Position numbers and translations under genes: made by a program | Notes under the pieces: generated by a model | What the model saw: only the letters and a program-made list of their open reading frames with translations | What the model was told of the DNA's origin: nothing | Databases searched by the model: none | Source: Halovenus aranensis | GTDB lineage: Archaea; Halobacteriota; Halobacteria; Halobacteriales; Haloarculaceae | Direction: 5' to 3' | DNA: 62,026 nt | Assembly (NCBI RefSeq): GCF_900100385.1 | Contig: NZ_FNFC01000017.1 | Coordinates: forward strand, 1-62,026 | In this document: positions 26,000-36,412 of the stretch, piece by piece | How positions within the stretch are numbered: position 1 is the stretch's first letter | Layout of the letters: each line of letters begins with the position of its first letter

Positions 26000-26620
26000 T
26001 CACTTGAGCGGGACGAACCGTACCTGGCCGTGCGTTTCGCGTTGCAACGACCCGTCGGTCTTTCGACCCTCGGTGAGGACCTGTGTGTCGCCCCCGAGTG
26101 GCCCGAGAATCATACCGCCCTCGCGGAGCTGCTCGACGAGCGGTGTTGGGAAATCGCCTGCGGCACAGGTCAGATACACCGCCTCGAAGGGAGCGTTCGC
26201 CTTCCACCCGTCTTTCCCGTCGCCACAGCGGACCGACACCTCGCCGTAGCCGACCGCTTCCAGTGTCGACCGCGCTCGCGCCGCGAGACTGTCGTGGTAT
26301 TCGACGCTGTAGACGTGTTCGGGGCCGACCACTTCGGCAGTTACAGCCGCGTGATACCCACAGCCGGTTCCAATTTCAAGTACCCGCTCTCCGGGTGAGA
26401 GCGACAGCAAGTCCGTCATGATAGCGACCATATGTGGAGCGCTAATCGTCTGACCCTCGCCGATTGGCAACGGCCTGTCCCGGTAGGCATCCTCGGCCCG
26501 CGAGTCGGGAACGAACGCGTGGCGGGGAACCGCCCGGAGTGCCGCCTCCGTCTGCTCGTCGAGACGCTCGCGCTCGACGAGACGGTCGACCAGCGCGTGC
26601 CGTTGCTCCTGGGCTGTCAT
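26000..26620 (-). CDS. pcm: protein-L-isoaspartate O-methyltransferase
   Basis: A 206-residue PCMT that methylates isoaspartyl residues to start repair of aged proteins. It has AVPRHAFVP, PLPIGEGQTISAPHMVA (the substrate-binding signature), VLEIGTGCGYHAAVTAE (motif I), YSVEYH and GPLGG near the C-terminus, all as in the family. Its ATG is separated by one base from the stop of the zinc protein gene upstream, so they form one transcript. The diverged paralogue follows 65 bp downstream. Confidence 0.93.
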   Translation of the reverse strand: MTAQEQRHALVDRLVERERLDEQTEAALRAVPRHAFVPDSRAEDAYRDRPLPIGEGQTISAPHMVAIMTDLLSLSPGERVLEIGTGCGYHAAVTAEVVGPEHVYSVEYHDSLAARARSTLEAVGYGEVSVRCGDGKDGWKANAPFEAVYLTCAAGDFPTPLVEQLREGGMILGPLGGDTQVLTEGRKTDGSLQRETHGQVRFVPLK

Positions 26621-26621
26621 C

Positions 26622-27269
26622 TCACCAGGCCGACCACGCCGACGTGGTCTCGTCCCGGACGTAGAGGCGCTTGATGTCTTTCGCGACTGCCTCGTCGCCG
26701 TCGTGGTCGAGTTTGTCGAAGTCGTAGCCGGTGGCGTCGTCGCGGATGAGGACGCCCTCGACAGTGAACTCTTCGCCGCCGAGTTCGTCGGTTTCGCCGA
26801 CGGTGAACTCGTAATCGCCGGGCACCTGCAGGTCGAAGCTTCGGGTTTCGTCGTGTTCGCCAGATTTCGGGTGGGCGGTCACGCTGACAGAGACGTTCCC
26901 AACGGCCCGGCCCCAGATGGTGTCGACCGTCTCGGCCTCGGCCTCGTCGGTACGACCCTCCTCGTATTCGAGGCTGGTGATACGAACTGTGACGATTGCC
27001 TCCTCGGTTTCGAGCAGGAACTCCTCGCCGACCGCGAGCGTCTCCTCGGCTGGCACGTCGACCGAGTCCGAAAACGAGTCGCCGCCCTGTGAGACGACGA
27101 CCTTGCGCTCGAGTGTACGCTCCTCTGGTAATTCCTCCTTGTGTACGTGACTGCAGTCGATACATCGAACCGTGGCGCGCCCGCCTTCCGAGAGTACCTC
27201 GTGGACGGTCTCCCTGTGGGGCGAACACGCTGGGCACGGGAGTGCGACCCGCGCTGTCGTCTCATCCAT
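26622..27269 (-). CDS. HVO_0476-like zinc finger protein
   Basis: A 215-residue protein with an N-terminal zinc ribbon (C-P-A-C near residue 12 and C-I-D-C near residue 36) followed by beta-rich domains with EFLLETEEAIVTVRITSLEYEEGR, WGRAVGNVSVSVTAHPKSG and a C-terminal FTVEGVLIRDDATGYDF. This matches the haloarchaeal family named after HVO_0476, function unknown. The ATG at 27269 starts MDETTARVALPCPAC; an earlier frame extension is non-conserved. It leads the unit with the two isoaspartyl methyltransferases. A CCTTTTGTACC element upstream on this strand is the likely TATA region. Confidence 0.8.
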   Translation of the reverse strand: MDETTARVALPCPACSPHRETVHEVLSEGGRATVRCIDCSHVHKEELPEERTLERKVVVSQGGDSFSDSVDVPAEETLAVGEEFLLETEEAIVTVRITSLEYEEGRTDEAEAETVDTIWGRAVGNVSVSVTAHPKSGEHDETRSFDLQVPGDYEFTVGETDELGGEEFTVEGVLIRDDATGYDFDKLDHDGDEAVAKDIKRLYVRDETTSAWSAW

Positions 27270-27374
27270 GCCCGACCTTAGACGGTTCGGGTACAAAAGG
27301 CGTGGGTACCACGGTCGCCCACCGACAGATGCAGAATCGCGCGACTTAACAATCCGTGGCCGGATATAGATGTA

Positions 27375-27737
27375 ATGAGTGAGAACGTCCAATCGGACGG
27401 TGACCTCCCGGACCGCGAGGGGCGACCTCTCGAAGTGTACGAGTGGGGCGGCGGTATCGCTGCCGGCCTCGGCTTCTTTCTGACGCCGTTTGTAACTGCT
27501 TTCCCGGTCCTCTACTGTGCGCTGAAGATTCGAGCCGAGAAGCCACTGGCGGCTACGGGTATCGGTGTGGCCTATCTCGGCACGTTCGTCTTCTGGAGCG
27601 GGTTCCTGTTCGGAGACCAGGCGACAAAAATATTCGAGAACAGCTCGGCTCAGGTGTTGAGTATCGGTATCGCCTTCTTGCTCATCATCATCCTCCCGGT
27701 CGCCGGATTCGTCGGTTATCTACTCTCTCGGCGGTGA
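27375..27737 (+). CDS. small membrane protein, two to three helices
   Basis: A 120-residue protein with a charged N-terminus (about 25 residues) and hydrophobic segments near 27-50, 58-75 and 92-117, ending in SRR. No recognisable family. It is divergent from the zinc protein gene and 48 bp upstream of gatD on the same strand. A CTTAAC element about 28 nt before the ATG could be its promoter. Confidence 0.6.
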   Translation: MSENVQSDGDLPDREGRPLEVYEWGGGIAAGLGFFLTPFVTAFPVLYCALKIRAEKPLAATGIGVAYLGTFVFWSGFLFGDQATKIFENSSAQVLSIGIAFLLIIILPVAGFVGYLLSRR

Positions 27738-27785
27738 CCACGAGAGAAAGATGCTTTCAAGTCAGCGCCTCCGGTACTCTGTGGT

Positions 27786-29030
27786 ATGAACACCGGAGAC
27801 AGGATACGCGCCGAACGAGACGGCGAAACCTTCGAGGGAGTGCTCCTCCCGTCCTCGACCGCCGATAACCTCGTCCTCAAACTCGACAGCGGCTATAACG
27901 TCGGTATCGACCGCGCCGAGGCCGCGACGACCGTGCTCGAAGTCGACGCCTACGACATCGGCGACGACGCTGACGAGTCCGATACCTCGGAAATCGAGTT
28001 CGAGGACGACCTCCCGACTATCTCTCTTATCTCGACGGGTGGGACGATTGCTTCGACTGTCGATTACCGAACCGGCGCAGTGACCGCACAGTTCGACGCC
28101 GAGGACATCCTGCGCGCTGTTCCAGACCTCGCTGGCATGGCGAACTACCGGGGCCGAGTCGTGGCGAACATTCTCTCTGAGAACATGCGCCCGTCGGTCT
28201 GGCAGGACCTCGCCCACGCCGTCCACGAGGAAATCGAGGCCGGTGCTGACGGTATCGTCGTCATGCACGGGACGGATACGATGCAGTTCACCGCCAGCGC
28301 GCTCTCGTTTATGTTGGATACGCCGGTCCCGATTGTCTTCACTGGGAGCCAGCGCTCGGCAGACCGTCCCTCCTCTGACAACGTAATGAACGCCGTCTGT
28401 GCTGTCGAGGCTGCGATGAGTGACTGTGCAGAAGTGCTCGTCTGTATGCACGCCGACGAATCCGACGACAGATGTGCGCTGCATCGCGGGACGCGCGTCC
28501 GCAAGAACCACACGTCCCGCCGGGACGCATTCGAGACTGTCGGCGCAGAGCCTCTCGGCGAGGTCGATTACGAGAGCCAGAGTGTCTCCTTCCGACGCGA
28601 ATACCAGGAACGCGGCGCGGTCGCCCTCGATATTCAGCCGGCTATCGAGGGCGACGTGTCGCTGCTCAAGTACACGCCGGGAATGGACAAAGAGATACTC
28701 GAACTAGCCGGCGAGAACGATGGGCTCGTCCTCGAAGGGACCGGCCTCGGCCACGTTCATTCGGCGTGGATTGACGACATTGCAGACCTCGTCGATGAGG
28801 GAACACACGTCGTCATGACGAGCCAGTGTCTCGATGGACGGGTCTGTGACCGCGTCTACGACACCGGCCGCGACTTGCTCGATGCGGGTGTCATCGAGGG
28901 CGAGGACATGCTTCCCGGCACAGCGAAGGTGAAACTGATGTGGACGCTCGCAAACGCCGAGGATGTCGCTGCGGCGATGCGCGAACCCCTGGCAGGTGAA
29001 CTGACCGAGCGGTCCACGCCGCGGCAGTGA
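27786..29030 (+). CDS. gatD: glutamyl-tRNA(Gln) amidotransferase subunit D
   Basis: A 414-residue archaeal GatD. The N-terminal beta-barrel (MNTGDRIRAERDGETFEGVLLPSS) is followed by an L-asparaginase-like domain with ISTGGTIAS (catalytic Thr) and MHGTDTMQFTA (second Thr and Asp), then DGLVLEGTGLGHVHS. With GatE it releases ammonia from glutamine and converts Glu-tRNA(Gln) to Gln-tRNA(Gln). gatE is not in the window. Its stop TGA overlaps a possible GTG start of the acetyltransferase gene that follows. Confidence 0.96.
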   Translation: MNTGDRIRAERDGETFEGVLLPSSTADNLVLKLDSGYNVGIDRAEAATTVLEVDAYDIGDDADESDTSEIEFEDDLPTISLISTGGTIASTVDYRTGAVTAQFDAEDILRAVPDLAGMANYRGRVVANILSENMRPSVWQDLAHAVHEEIEAGADGIVVMHGTDTMQFTASALSFMLDTPVPIVFTGSQRSADRPSSDNVMNAVCAVEAAMSDCAEVLVCMHADESDDRCALHRGTRVRKNHTSRRDAFETVGAEPLGEVDYESQSVSFRREYQERGAVALDIQPAIEGDVSLLKYTPGMDKEILELAGENDGLVLEGTGLGHVHSAWIDDIADLVDEGTHVVMTSQCLDGRVCDRVYDTGRDLLDAGVIEGEDMLPGTAKVKLMWTLANAEDVAAAMREPLAGELTERSTPRQ

Positions 29031-29032
29031 CC

Positions 29033-29974
29033 ATGTCCGAGACAGAGTACTCGGGCTTCGAGATTCGCGAGGCGACCCACGACGACTACGAGGGGGTCGC
29101 CGCCATCGCCGCACAAACCTGGGACGGCGACGACTACCTGACCGACGTGTATCACGACTGGCTCGACGGCGAACAGCGACACACACTCGTAGGAACCGTC
29201 GGTGACGACGTGGCGGGAATCGCACAGATTGTTATGCTTTCGCCACACGAGGCCTGGGGACAGGGTCTTCGCACCGCGCCGGCACACCGAGGAAAAGGCA
29301 TCAGCGAAGCAATCACCTACGAACTGTTCGACTGGGCCCGCGAACAGGGCGCCGTCGTTTCCCGAGCGATGGTGTACTCCTGGAATCAGGCCGGCCTCGG
29401 CCAGTCACGGTCGACTGGATACGAACCGGTCACCGAGTTCCGCTGGATTCGCCCGGAACCGATGTCGGGAGCGCTCCCGGCGTCGGTCTCCTGTGACCCC
29501 GACGCCGCCTGGGGATACTGGACCGGGAGCGACGCCGCGCAGTCGCTGTCTGGTCTCACACTTTCGATGGACGAATCCTGGGCAGTCCAGGAACTCACGC
29601 CGGCCCTGCTCGACCGCGCCGCCGACGAAACGTCTGTCCTCACGGTTGCCGACGGCGACGGCACTCACGGGTTCGCCTACCGGAGCAGGACATTCGAGCG
29701 CGAAACCGACGGTGGTGAGGTCGAGACGTGGGCGGAGTACGGAGTGGCTGCCTGGGACAGCCTCGACAGCGCCCGGACAGTCGTCGAAGCCATCCGTGTC
29801 GATGCTGCCGACTGTGGCGCAGACCGGACGCGGGTTCTGATTCCCGAGACTGCAGGCTACGTCTCTGACGGAGCCTATATCAGGGCAAACATCGGTGACG
29901 AGCCGGATTTTGTCGTCGCGGCGGACCTCACCGCCGATTACCGCCGGGACCGTCCGACTCCGCGGTCGCGCTGA
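29033..29974 (+). CDS. GNAT-family N-acetyltransferase
   Basis: A 313-residue protein with an N-terminal GNAT domain: FEIREATHDDYEGVAAIAAQTW, VAGIAQIVML, and the acetyl-CoA loop APAHRGKGISEAI (R/Q-x-x-G-x-G/A type). The C-terminal half (about 155-313) is less conserved and may be a second, degenerate GNAT domain, with DSLDSARTVVEAIRVDAADCG. The substrate is unknown. The start ATG at 29033 is 2 bp after the gatD stop. Its last 47 bp overlap the convergent nicotinate phosphoribosyltransferase gene. Confidence 0.82.
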   Translation: MSETEYSGFEIREATHDDYEGVAAIAAQTWDGDDYLTDVYHDWLDGEQRHTLVGTVGDDVAGIAQIVMLSPHEAWGQGLRTAPAHRGKGISEAITYELFDWAREQGAVVSRAMVYSWNQAGLGQSRSTGYEPVTEFRWIRPEPMSGALPASVSCDPDAAWGYWTGSDAAQSLSGLTLSMDESWAVQELTPALLDRAADETSVLTVADGDGTHGFAYRSRTFERETDGGEVETWAEYGVAAWDSLDSARTVVEAIRVDAADCGADRTRVLIPETAGYVSDGAYIRANIGDEPDFVVAADLTADYRRDRPTPRSR

Positions 29975-31103
29975 AGCCGACACTCGCCGCGTCCGTTCTG
30001 GCCCGTTCGGCGGCGACCTCGGTGTCGAACGACGCCACAATCTCGCCGTCCTCGACAACGCGTTCGAACAGCGCTTTGCCGTCGCCGTCCTCGTCGGCAG
30101 GTCGTATCTCGTGTTCGCCTGTTGGGGTTCTGTACACCTCCTTTTTGCCGTCGAGTTTGCCACGCTTGGCCGCCAAATCGCCGTCGACTTCGGCGATATC
30201 CAGCGCGAAATCGAGCGGGTCGGCGTTGCTGATGTAGCTACCGACCCCGAATCCTTCGACGATATCCCGCAGCTCACGCATCGCCGCTGGGTCGATGCCA
30301 CCGCTCGCGAAGATACCGACATCCTCGTGACCGCGTCGGTCGAGTTTCCAGCGCAGTTCTCGAAGGATATGTTCGAAATCGCCCCGACGTGACCCAGTCG
30401 TATCGATGCGGACACTCTCCAGGTCTGGGACGGCCGCGGCCGCGCGAAGCGCCTCCTCGATTTCGTCGTCGTAGGTGTCACAGAGCGCGACTCGTGGAAC
30501 GTCATCGTCGACGGCCTCATCGAACGCTTGCCAGGCCGCCTCCTGATTGCCGCGACCGAAGCTGATGACGAGCGCGTGGGGCATCGTTCCGCCGGCCTCC
30601 GCACCGATAACGTCGCCGGCAGCGACGTTCGAGATGCCGTCCAGTCCGGCCAGCAGCGCACAGCGTTCGAGCATCGCCCCGAGCGAGGGGTGCACGTGGC
30701 GACTTCCAAAGCTCAACACGACCGAGTCCGGTGCGGCCGTGCGCGCTTCCAGTGCCGCAGTCGCCATCCCTGTTGCGTGTGAGAGAAAGCCGAGCAACGA
30801 CGTTTCGAGCCGACAGAACTCCAGATACGGCCCCGTTATCCGCATCACCGGACCGCCGTCGAACAGCCGCCCTTCGGGGATGGCGTCGACGGTAACGTCC
30901 CGGCCCTCGAATAGCTGGACGGCGTCTTTGAGACCCGCAAACAAGTACCAGTCGTCGGAGGGGAACTGAGAGGCGGTCACCTCGGCGACAACCGTCGGAT
31001 TCTTTCCGGCGTGTTCGAGTGTCTCGACGGTCCGGTCGAAGTACGCGTCAGTTGCGTCCCCGGCCGCAATCGCGGCTGGTGGGACGATATCGAAGTTTGA
31101 CAT
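29928..31103 (-). CDS. pncB: nicotinate phosphoribosyltransferase
   Basis: A 391-residue enzyme converting nicotinate and PRPP to nicotinate mononucleotide in NAD salvage. Family features: MRITGPYLEFCRLETSLLGFLSHATG, VLSFGSRHVHPSLG (active-site His), IGAEAGGTMPHAL, RIDTTGSRRGDF and FASGGIDP with VGSYISNAD near the C-terminus. A nicotinamidase-type gene (32513) supplies the preceding step nearby. The 3' end overlaps the convergent acetyltransferase gene by 47 bp. Confidence 0.92.
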   Translation of the reverse strand: MSNFDIVPPAAIAAGDATDAYFDRTVETLEHAGKNPTVVAEVTASQFPSDDWYLFAGLKDAVQLFEGRDVTVDAIPEGRLFDGGPVMRITGPYLEFCRLETSLLGFLSHATGMATAALEARTAAPDSVVLSFGSRHVHPSLGAMLERCALLAGLDGISNVAAGDVIGAEAGGTMPHALVISFGRGNQEAAWQAFDEAVDDDVPRVALCDTYDDEIEEALRAAAAVPDLESVRIDTTGSRRGDFEHILRELRWKLDRRGHEDVGIFASGGIDPAAMRELRDIVEGFGVGSYISNADPLDFALDIAEVDGDLAAKRGKLDGKKEVYRTPTGEHEIRPADEDGDGKALFERVVEDGEIVASFDTEVAAERARTDAASVGFSATAESDGPGGNRR

Positions 31104-31148
31104 GCTATCGGATTCGGCCTGTGCTGTCGAAAAGATTGCCCATCCAGC

Positions 31149-32438
31149 TCAGCCCTCGATGTGGTGAATCCGGGTTAGCGAATCGATATCTGGACCCCGA
31201 ACAATGGTGACGGCCGTTCCGTCGTGATAGACATCGTAGGCTCCCGCGTACGGTCCCTCGCTGATGACGAACTGGCGTGGTCCGCGCTCCATCCCGCCGT
31301 GTTCGGCCAACAGGTCGCGGTACGTCTCGGCGAACTGGGTCGCGTGCTTGACGTTTTCCCACTCCAGTTGCCAGACGTAGCCCGAGGCGTCACCGTTCTC
31401 GTAGGGTACGAGCTCGTCACCAGCCCACCCCTCGGAGATGTCGTCCCTGTAGCTGTAGGGCGTGTCGATATCGATGACGCCGTTTTGCCAGAGCATGACG
31501 TGTATCGCGGCCTGTCCGACCGTCTCGCCCTCTGGTGTGTGGTCCAGCCGCTCCCAGTCTTCGCCCGACCGGTCTGGGACACTGACGTTCACCGGTGTGT
31601 CGTCGGGATATGTCTCGGGATAGCTAATCTGGGCCGTGCTTTCGGGGTAGCTATCGTGGAGGTCGCTCACCGCTTCCCACCCGCCGCGCTCGACGGTGTG
31701 CTCGATGAAGGCCGCCCCGGACTGATAGGGGTGGAGTAACACGCGGAGGATGCCGGGGTCGACGTTCGAGGAGTCCCCACCCGGCGAACCGCGGTCGACA
31801 CATGACCACTCACTCCCACAGCGCTCGAAGTACCGTTCGGTGACGACCTCTGCTTCACCCTCGACGACGCCGTCGCGGGCCATCCTCGGGTCGCGGCGCT
31901 GGCGGACTGTATCGAGTCCGAACTGCTGGTCTTGAAACGCATGGACGAGTTCGTGGACGAGCGTCTCCGTGCCGAGGCTCGCGGCATCGCCGTCGGTGAT
32001 GACGACGATTTTCTCGTCGGTCGGGGTGTAATACCCCTGAACCGATTCGCCACGCGTCCGGTCCATCACGGCAGTCACGTCTCTATCTTGGCCCACGAGA
32101 AAGAGCGCCTGCCAGACCTGGTTTCGCCAGCGAACGTCGACCGGGTCTCGCTCCCTGCTCGAAGACCGGTAGTCCTCGCGCGTTCGGACGGCTATCTCGA
32201 CGTCCTTGTCGAACGCTTGCCCCCGGATAACCTCGATTCGAGCCATCGCTCGGTCAGCCAGCACAGCCAGTTCGGATTGATTGAGGCCGTCTTGGGTGGT
32301 GACAGCGACTGCCTCGTCGTAGCTGACGTTGTCGACGACGCCGACATCATCGGGCAGTTGCATATCGTCGTCGGTAGCGATACCAGAACAGCCCGCAAGG
32401 AGGGCGACAACCGCGACGACGACGAGTACACGACGCAT
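31149..32438 (-). CDS. Hvo_1808-like surface lipoprotein with gluzincin metalloprotease motif
   Basis: A 429-residue secreted lipoprotein (lipobox LAGC, Cys17). Residues 162-166 read HELVH in TLVHELVHAFQDQQFG, and about 27 residues later comes VVEGEAEVVTERY, giving the Glu of a HExxH-plus-E zinc site. It matches the haloarchaeal Hvo_1808 surface-protein family, to which I would assign probable metalloprotease activity from these motifs. A C-terminal part (AGAYDVYHDGTAVTIVRG) is beta-rich. It lies between pncB (45 bp downstream, same strand) and the divergent nicotinamidase-type gene. Confidence 0.82.
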   Translation of the reverse strand: MRRVLVVVAVVALLAGCSGIATDDDMQLPDDVGVVDNVSYDEAVAVTTQDGLNQSELAVLADRAMARIEVIRGQAFDKDVEIAVRTREDYRSSSRERDPVDVRWRNQVWQALFLVGQDRDVTAVMDRTRGESVQGYYTPTDEKIVVITDGDAASLGTETLVHELVHAFQDQQFGLDTVRQRRDPRMARDGVVEGEAEVVTERYFERCGSEWSCVDRGSPGGDSSNVDPGILRVLLHPYQSGAAFIEHTVERGGWEAVSDLHDSYPESTAQISYPETYPDDTPVNVSVPDRSGEDWERLDHTPEGETVGQAAIHVMLWQNGVIDIDTPYSYRDDISEGWAGDELVPYENGDASGYVWQLEWENVKHATQFAETYRDLLAEHGGMERGPRQFVISEGPYAGAYDVYHDGTAVTIVRGPDIDSLTRIHHIEG

Positions 32439-32512
32439 ACTTTCCCTACGGAAGCAGCACCCAAAAATCGACAGGTCCCAACATTTCTATGCAGTTCCCC
32501 CCTACAAACAGT

Positions 32513-33085
32513 ATGGAGTTCGACCCCGAGCGCACGGCAGTCGTTATCGTCGACATGCAAAACGGGTTCTGTCACCCCGACGGGAGTCTGTACGCGCCAC
32601 CGAGCGAGGAAGCCATCGAACCGTGTACTACGCTTGTCGACCGGGCGCGAGACGCGGGGGCGGCCGTGGTCTACACCAAGGACGTGCACCCGCCCGACCA
32701 GTTCGAGGACGCTCACTACTACGACGAGTTCGACCGGTGGGGCGAACACGTAGTCGAGGGCGACTGGGAGGCCGAAATCATCGAAGAGTTGTCACCACGC
32801 GATGACGAACTGGTCGTCGTCAAACACACGTACAACGCCTTCTATCAGACACAACTCGAAGGATGGCTAAACGCCCACGGCATCGACGACCTCGTCTTCG
32901 CTGGCACACTCGCGAACGTCTGCGTACTTCACACTGCGAGCGCGGCTGGCTTCCGCGATTACCGGCCGGTGGTCGTCGACGACGCAGTGGGCTATCTCGA
33001 ACCCGACGACCGCAAGTACGCAGTCGAACACGCTGACTGGCTGTTTGGCGAACGCGCGACCATCGACGACGTACAGTTCGAGTAG
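32513..33085 (+). CDS. isochorismatase-family cysteine hydrolase, probable nicotinamidase
   Basis: A 190-residue protein with the Asp-Lys-Cys triad of the family: D14 (VIVDMQNGF), K104 (VVVKHTYNAF) and C137 (GTLANVCVLHTA). A metal-site pattern fits DVHPPDQ. Family members hydrolyse nicotinamide, isochorismate or related amides. Because pncB lies close by, nicotinamide to nicotinate is the best guess. I chose the ATG at 32513, where homology begins; an ATG eight codons earlier (32489) is possible. Confidence 0.85.
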   Translation: MEFDPERTAVVIVDMQNGFCHPDGSLYAPPSEEAIEPCTTLVDRARDAGAAVVYTKDVHPPDQFEDAHYYDEFDRWGEHVVEGDWEAEIIEELSPRDDELVVVKHTYNAFYQTQLEGWLNAHGIDDLVFAGTLANVCVLHTASAAGFRDYRPVVVDDAVGYLEPDDRKYAVEHADWLFGERATIDDVQFE

Positions 33086-33165
33086 CCGACGCCAGAGTGT
33101 CGCTTTGGTTACAGAATTGTTGTTCTGGAGAAGTTTATGCAGGTGGCGGCACAGCTACTGTATGT

Positions 33166-35064
33166 ATGAGCGGAGCCGAAGTCACCGAAGAACTGCTCGA
33201 AGAGCTTGCGGCACTACCCACGCTTGCCCACCCGACTACCTCCTCCGACGGCGACGAAATCGCCTTCTATTATGACATCACCGGCCGGAACGAGTTGCAC
33301 GTCCTCGATGTCGAGACTGGTGAGGGGAGCCAGTGGAGCGACGGCGAGGTACCACGAAACGCCCGATGGCCGGTCGACTGGGCCGCCGACGGGAATGCGG
33401 TGTATTTCCACCTCGACGACGACGGCAACGAACAGAACGACATCTACCGCCTCTCCCGAGACGGCGAGGCCGAGCCAGTCATCGAGATGGAGGGACAGGT
33501 CACCCTCAGCGACGTTGGCGAAGACGGCGAAACGTTGATCGTCGGCTCCAGCCGGGACGGTCAGATGAACCTCTACCGCCACGACCTACCCTCTGGTGAG
33601 ACGACGAAGATTACCGATTACGAGCGGGCCGTTGGCGGCGCAATCCTCTCGCAAGACTGTGAACGAGTCGCCTACTCGACAAACGAGAGCGACGACTTCG
33701 ACAATCGGGACGTCTACGTCGCAAACGCGGACGGCTCGGACCCCCGCAATCTCGAAATCGGGGACACCGGTGCAGAGTCCTCGCCCGCCGACTGGGGGCC
33801 GGACGGTGAGCGTCTTCTGGTTAGCGATAACTCGACGGACCTCGGCCGTCTCGGCGTCTACGAGCTCGAAAGCGACGACATCACATGGCTCGGCGACGGG
33901 GAATACGAGGAAAGTCCCAGTGCGTTCATGCCAGACGGCGAGCGCGTTATCGGCGTCCGCCTGCGAGACGCCGAGACGGTCCCGATAGTGTACGACCTCG
34001 AGACAGGCGATGTCGAGGAGTTCGACCTCCCGGACGGTGTCGCCGGTTTCGGGGGAGAAAACGCTATTCTCGACGAGAACCGAGTCATTCTGACTCACAC
34101 GACACCCACGCGGCGCTCTGAATTACTCGTGTACGACCTCTCGACACACGAGAGTGAGACGCTCGTCGAGGCCGAGTACGGTCCCTTCGACCCAGAGGAC
34201 TTCGCCGACGCCGAGTACTTCACCGTCGAGTCCGACGGTGTTCCCGAGACCGACCAGGCCGCAATCGACCACGCCCCCTACGACGAACTCGAAATCGGCG
34301 CGCTGCTGTATGACTCTGGCCAGCGACCGTCACCGCTCATCGTAAATCCCCACGGCGGTCCGCGCTCTGCCGACTTGAAAAACTTCGACCTTTACACGCA
34401 GGTGCTTGTCTCGCTTGGATTCTCGGTGTTGAAGGTGAACTACCGCGGGTCGATTGGCAAGGGCCGAGAGTTCGTCGAGGAGCTGTACGACGACTGGGGC
34501 GGTGCCGAACAGGGCGACGTGGTCATCGCTGCCGAACACGTTCTCGACAAGTACGACTGGCTCGACGACGACCAGGTTGTCGTCTTCGGCGGTTCGTACG
34601 GCGGCTACTCGGCGTACTGGCAGATGGTCCAGTACCCCGATTTCTACGAGGCCGGCATCGCCTGGATTGGGCTGACCGACCTCGAAGATATGTACGAGAA
34701 CACCATGCCTCATTTCAAGACCGAACTGATGGAGAAGTACCTCGGCACGCCAGAGGAGAACCCCGACCTCTACGAGGAGCGCTCGCCGGTGAACTACGTC
34801 GAGAACCTCGACGCTCCGATTTTCCTGATCCATGGGGTCAACGACCGTCGTGTCCCCGTCTCACAGGCGCGCATCTTCAGCGAGGCACTCGACGAACACG
34901 GATTCGAACAGGGCGAAGACGGCGACTACGAATACAAGGAACTTGGCGAAGAAGGACACGCCTCTTCCGACCAGGCCCAGAAGCTCCGGGCATTCCAGGC
35001 GTTCGCTGGCTTCCTCGACCGCCGTGTCGGCACAGAGCCAAAAGCAATCGTCGGGGACGACTAA
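33166..35064 (+). CDS. S9-family serine peptidase (prolyl oligopeptidase / acylaminoacyl peptidase type)
   Basis: A 632-residue enzyme: N-terminal seven-bladed beta-propeller (about 1-360, repeated WSPDG-like strands such as WAADGNAVYF and WGPDGERLLV) and a C-terminal alpha/beta hydrolase domain. The catalytic triad is S477 (GGSYGGYSA), D560 (HGVNDRRVP) and H598 (EEGHAS). There is no signal peptide, so it acts in the cytoplasm, degrading short peptides. A GTTTATGC box (about 33132-33139) precedes the ATG at 33166. It ends 26 bp from the convergent peptide importer operon. Confidence 0.92.
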   Translation: MSGAEVTEELLEELAALPTLAHPTTSSDGDEIAFYYDITGRNELHVLDVETGEGSQWSDGEVPRNARWPVDWAADGNAVYFHLDDDGNEQNDIYRLSRDGEAEPVIEMEGQVTLSDVGEDGETLIVGSSRDGQMNLYRHDLPSGETTKITDYERAVGGAILSQDCERVAYSTNESDDFDNRDVYVANADGSDPRNLEIGDTGAESSPADWGPDGERLLVSDNSTDLGRLGVYELESDDITWLGDGEYEESPSAFMPDGERVIGVRLRDAETVPIVYDLETGDVEEFDLPDGVAGFGGENAILDENRVILTHTTPTRRSELLVYDLSTHESETLVEAEYGPFDPEDFADAEYFTVESDGVPETDQAAIDHAPYDELEIGALLYDSGQRPSPLIVNPHGGPRSADLKNFDLYTQVLVSLGFSVLKVNYRGSIGKGREFVEELYDDWGGAEQGDVVIAAEHVLDKYDWLDDDQVVVFGGSYGGYSAYWQMVQYPDFYEAGIAWIGLTDLEDMYENTMPHFKTELMEKYLGTPEENPDLYEERSPVNYVENLDAPIFLIHGVNDRRVPVSQARIFSEALDEHGFEQGEDGDYEYKELGEEGHASSDQAQKLRAFQAFAGFLDRRVGTEPKAIVGDD

Positions 35065-35089
35065 GCGACACCCACCTCTCTCTGGTCCC

Positions 35090-36408
<1,319 letters not shown>

Positions 36409-36412
<4 letters not shown>

